Part shown: positions 5,688 through 7,214 of the stretch, piece by piece
Numbering within the stretch: position 1 is the stretch's first letter
How the letters are laid out: each line of letters opens with the position of its first letter
Assembly: GCA_002417685.1 (NCBI GenBank)
Contig: DICP01000005.1
Span: forward strand, 6,187 to 13,400
Reading direction: 5' to 3'
Origin: Candidatus Mesolinea sp. UBA5823
Lineage (GTDB): Bacteria; Chloroflexota; Anaerolineae; Anaerolineales; Anaerolineaceae
Length of the DNA: 7,214 bases
Position numbers and translations under genes: made by a program
Notes under the pieces: generated by a model
The model's input: the letters and a program-made list of their open reading frames with translations, nothing else
The model's database searches: none
Told to the model about the DNA's origin: nothing

Positions 5688-6758
5688 TTACACTGCGACT
5701 TTTATGCCCTTTTCGGCAGTAACTTCGCCTACTTGCCACAAAGCGATTTTAGCAAGCTGGGCGGCTTCCGGAAAGGCAGCTGCCTTTTCAGGTGGAACTG
5801 CTAAAAGCAAGCCGCCACTTGTTTGCGGGTCAAAAAGCAGCATGCGCTCGATCTCACTAATCGCGGGGTCGAAGCTGACATAGTGTTCAAAATAGCTTCG
5901 ATTGTCAAAAGCGCCACCAGGGAAGGTGCCAGCCTGGGCATATTTATGGGCGCTATGGATAAACGGGAGTGCGTGCCAGTAAAAAGTAATTCCGCAGCCA
6001 GAAGCCTCAGCCATTTCTGAAGCATGCCCTAGAAAGCTGAAGCCGGTCACGTCCGTTCCGCCGTGTAAACCAAATTTTATAGCAAGTTCGGAAGCATCGC
6101 GATTAAGCCGCTTCATCCAACCAGTGACTTCTTCAAGCTCCTCCGGGGTGAGCAGCTCGCGTTTATGCGCTGTGGTAGCCACACCAAAACCTAATGGCTT
6201 TGATAAAAACAGTTGATCCCCTGGTTTCAAGCCGCCCTTCGTAAGCATTGCTTGTGGGTCGACCAAACCAAGAACTACTAAGCCAAATTTTGGCTCTTTA
6301 TCTTGAATGGTATGGCCGCCAGCGACGACGACGCCAGCTTCTTTTGCTTTTTCGGCTGCGCCGCGTATGATTGCGCTGGATATTTCGACAGGTAGATTAG
6401 GGGGCAGGGCAGCAATATTAAGCGCGAGGAAAGGCTTGCCGCCCATGGCGTAAACATCTGAGAGGCTGTTAGCAGCAGCAATAGCGCCGTAGTCATAAGG
6501 ATTATCCACCACTGGGGTGAAGAAATCCGTGGTTACCACGAGTGCTTGGTGCTCGTTTAAGCGCCAAATGGCGGCATCATCAGCAGAATCTAAACCTACC
6601 AGAAGGTCTGGGTAATCTTCTGGTCGGAATATCGAGGCAAGGGGGCGCAGCACCTGCGCCAGCGTCTCCGCGTTCAGCTTAGACGCTCAACCAGCGCAGC
6701 TGGAGAGCGCCGTTAGCCGAATCTGTTTGCCCGAGTTGGGCAGGTCAGTTTCAGTCAT
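5688..6758 (-). CDS. selD: Selenophosphate synthetase (selenide, water dikinase), selenocysteine-containing
   Basis: Makes selenophosphate from selenide and ATP (EC 2.7.9.3), the selenium donor for selenocysteine and selenouridine. It has 356 residues if UGA 6689-6687 is read as selenocysteine (U24). From ATG 6758 the frame gives IRLTALSSCAGUASKL at 13-28, matching the SelD N-terminus. U24 aligns with catalytic Cys17 of E. coli SelD and K27 with its essential Lys20. Downstream motifs are intact: DDAA at 60-63, TTDFF at 75-79, SDVYAMGGKP at 99-108, AGGHTI at 145-150, TDVTGFSFLGH at 234-244 and CDPQTSGG-like DPQTSGG near the C-terminus (AIRS and AIRS_C domains). Starting at GTG 6653 would remove the active site. 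TTG 6764 is an alternative start with AGG upstream; TAA just before it bounds the gene. It begins 49 bases after the esterase. No selA, selB or selC is in the window. Confidence 0.93.
6644..6660 (-). promoter_or_regulatory. Candidate bacterial SECIS hairpin in selD
   Basis: On the mRNA GGCGCAG-GTG-CTGCGCC forms a perfect 7-bp stem with loop GUG, beginning 27 bases after the UGA. The core GCAGGU next to CUGC closely resembles the E. coli fdhF SECIS apex GCAGGUCUGC. Loop distance and a G at the loop start fit what I recall of the bacterial SECIS consensus (loop about 16-37 bases after UGA). It would bind SelB to direct selenocysteine insertion. Confidence 0.7.
6661..6687 (-). promoter_or_regulatory. 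Hairpin starting at the selD UGA codon
   Basis: On the mRNA AGCGTCT, whose first A is the last base of UGA, pairs with AGACGCT around a 13-base loop (7 bp). It lies directly before the 6644-6660 hairpin, and the two could stack. It may form part of the SECIS structure or a ribosome-pausing element; its loop lacks an early G, so alone it fits the SECIS consensus poorly. Confidence 0.45.
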
Positions 6759-6786
6759 ACTCAAATTTTACCTGAAACTGAGCCTG
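6741..6786 (-). repeat. Inverted repeat enclosing the selD start codon
   Basis: TCAGTTTCAG (6745-6754) and CTGAAACTGA (6772-6781) are perfect 10-base complements. The stem continues with CAGG (6741-6744) to CCTG (6783-6786) after one bulged G (6782). The 17-base loop contains ATG 6758 and TTG 6764. There is no U-run after it in either direction, so it is unlikely to be a terminator of the esterase gene. It could control selD translation. Confidence 0.6.
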
Positions 6787-6807
6787 GAAGTGTAGTTGGT
6801 ACGCTAT

Positions 6808-7214
6808 CTATGCCTGGGGCTGGTTGGCGGGTCTAACGTAAAGATCCAAAAAGGTAGCAATCTGGCTGTTCCAGAAGTGCCAATCGTGAATCCCAGGTTC
6901 CTCCACATAAGCCAACGGGATGCCGAGAGCTCTGGCTTTACTGACAAATGCGCGGTTCGCTTCTAAGAGGAAATCCTGCAATCCGCAGGCGGCATAGAGC
7001 TCAGGATAACGTTCAGGGTCTTTGGCAGCCATTTCCGGCCAAGAGAGCGGGTCATTGCTGCTACCAGGAAACTTGTTTAGATCCCCAAACACCAGGCTAA
7101 ACTCTTTTAACCGCTCTTCATCTACAAATTCACCCTCAAAACTGAGCGCCAGCGCCCCGGAAAAACTGCCCGCCACAGAATAAAGATCGGGGCGCAGAAA
7201 AGCCGCTTTGAAGG
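6808..7214 (-). CDS. Esterase, PF00756 (Esterase D-like) family, C-terminal part; cut by window edge
   Basis: Alpha/beta-hydrolase esterase of the Esterase D / putative esterase family; the last 134 residues are visible and the N-terminal part lies beyond 7214. The frame is open right to the edge, so GTG 7176 is not the start. The fragment begins FKAAFLRPDLYSVAGSFSGAL, the block that normally follows the nucleophile GxSxGG, so the catalytic Ser should be just off the window. CGLQDFLLEANRAF at 76-89 carries the probable catalytic Asp80, and PGIHDWHFWNSQI at 106-118 the probable catalytic His109 (the family's G-x-H-D/x-W-x-F-W motif). The C-terminus ends shortly after, with TAG at 6810-6808. 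Substrate unknown: tributyrin esterases, S-formylglutathione hydrolases and acetyl xylan esterases share this fold. It lies 49 bases upstream of selD; no functional link is evident. Confidence 0.85.
   Translation of the reverse strand, partial: FKAAFLRPDLYSVAGSFSGALALSFEGEFVDEERLKEFSLVFGDLNKFPGSSNDPLSWPEMAAKDPERYPELYAACGLQDFLLEANRAFVSKARALGIPLAYVEEPGIHDWHFWNSQIATFLDLYVRPANQPQA

Noticed and set aside
5688..6653. SelD as a 321-residue protein starting at GTG 6653.
   Set aside because: This lacks the N-terminal catalytic segment, the GTG has no ribosome binding site and lies in a hairpin loop, and clear SelD sequence continues upstream through the UGA.
6687..6689. TGA as a nonsense mutation making selD a pseudogene.
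   Set aside because: It falls exactly on the catalytic Cys/Sec position, the remaining domain is intact, and a SECIS-like hairpin follows. This does not prove readthrough but makes decay unlikely.

Overview
The window reads as ordinary bacterial chromosome, and every gene I can support lies on the minus strand. The best guess for the host is a Chloroflexota bacterium of the Anaerolineae type. That is inference: the sugar-binding lipoprotein has the Cys-Gly-Gly-Gly start and Thr/Pro/Ser/Glu linker often seen there, the transporter is of the alpha-glucoside (Agl) kind, base composition is middling, and selenophosphate synthetase is itself a selenoprotein. No rRNA, tRNA, mobile element, CRISPR array or origin was seen.

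Reading in the direction of transcription (right to left), the window opens with the 3' part of an esterase of the Esterase D / PF00756 type (7214-6808). Next comes selD (6758-5688), selenophosphate synthetase. A normal ORF caller would start selD at GTG 6653. The real gene starts about 105 bases further upstream and reads through an in-frame UGA at 6689-6687, which encodes selenocysteine at the catalytic position. A hairpin with a GU-containing loop sits 26 bases after the UGA, as expected for a bacterial SECIS element. The area around the selD start and UGA is rich in inverted repeats.

After a 161-base intergenic region with an extended -10 promoter and a LacI-type palindrome just downstream of it, a carbohydrate operon follows: a LacI-family repressor (5526-4474), a sugar-binding lipoprotein (4419-3040), two ABC permeases (2943-1801 and 1800-700) and, past a terminator-like hairpin, the 5' third of a GH13 trehalose synthase (584 to the window edge). 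The two permeases abut exactly (TAA then ATG). The binding protein and first permease are separated by a strong hairpin without a U-tract, which would suit a high binding-protein to permease ratio. No ATPase is in the window, so one must be downstream or shared from elsewhere.

The likely job of the operon is LacI-controlled import of an alpha-glucosidic disaccharide (maltose, trehalose, sucrose or similar), followed by cytoplasmic maltose/trehalose interconversion by TreS. The most noteworthy item is the selenocysteine-containing SelD with its structured 5' region; the transport operon is a coherent variant of a known theme.
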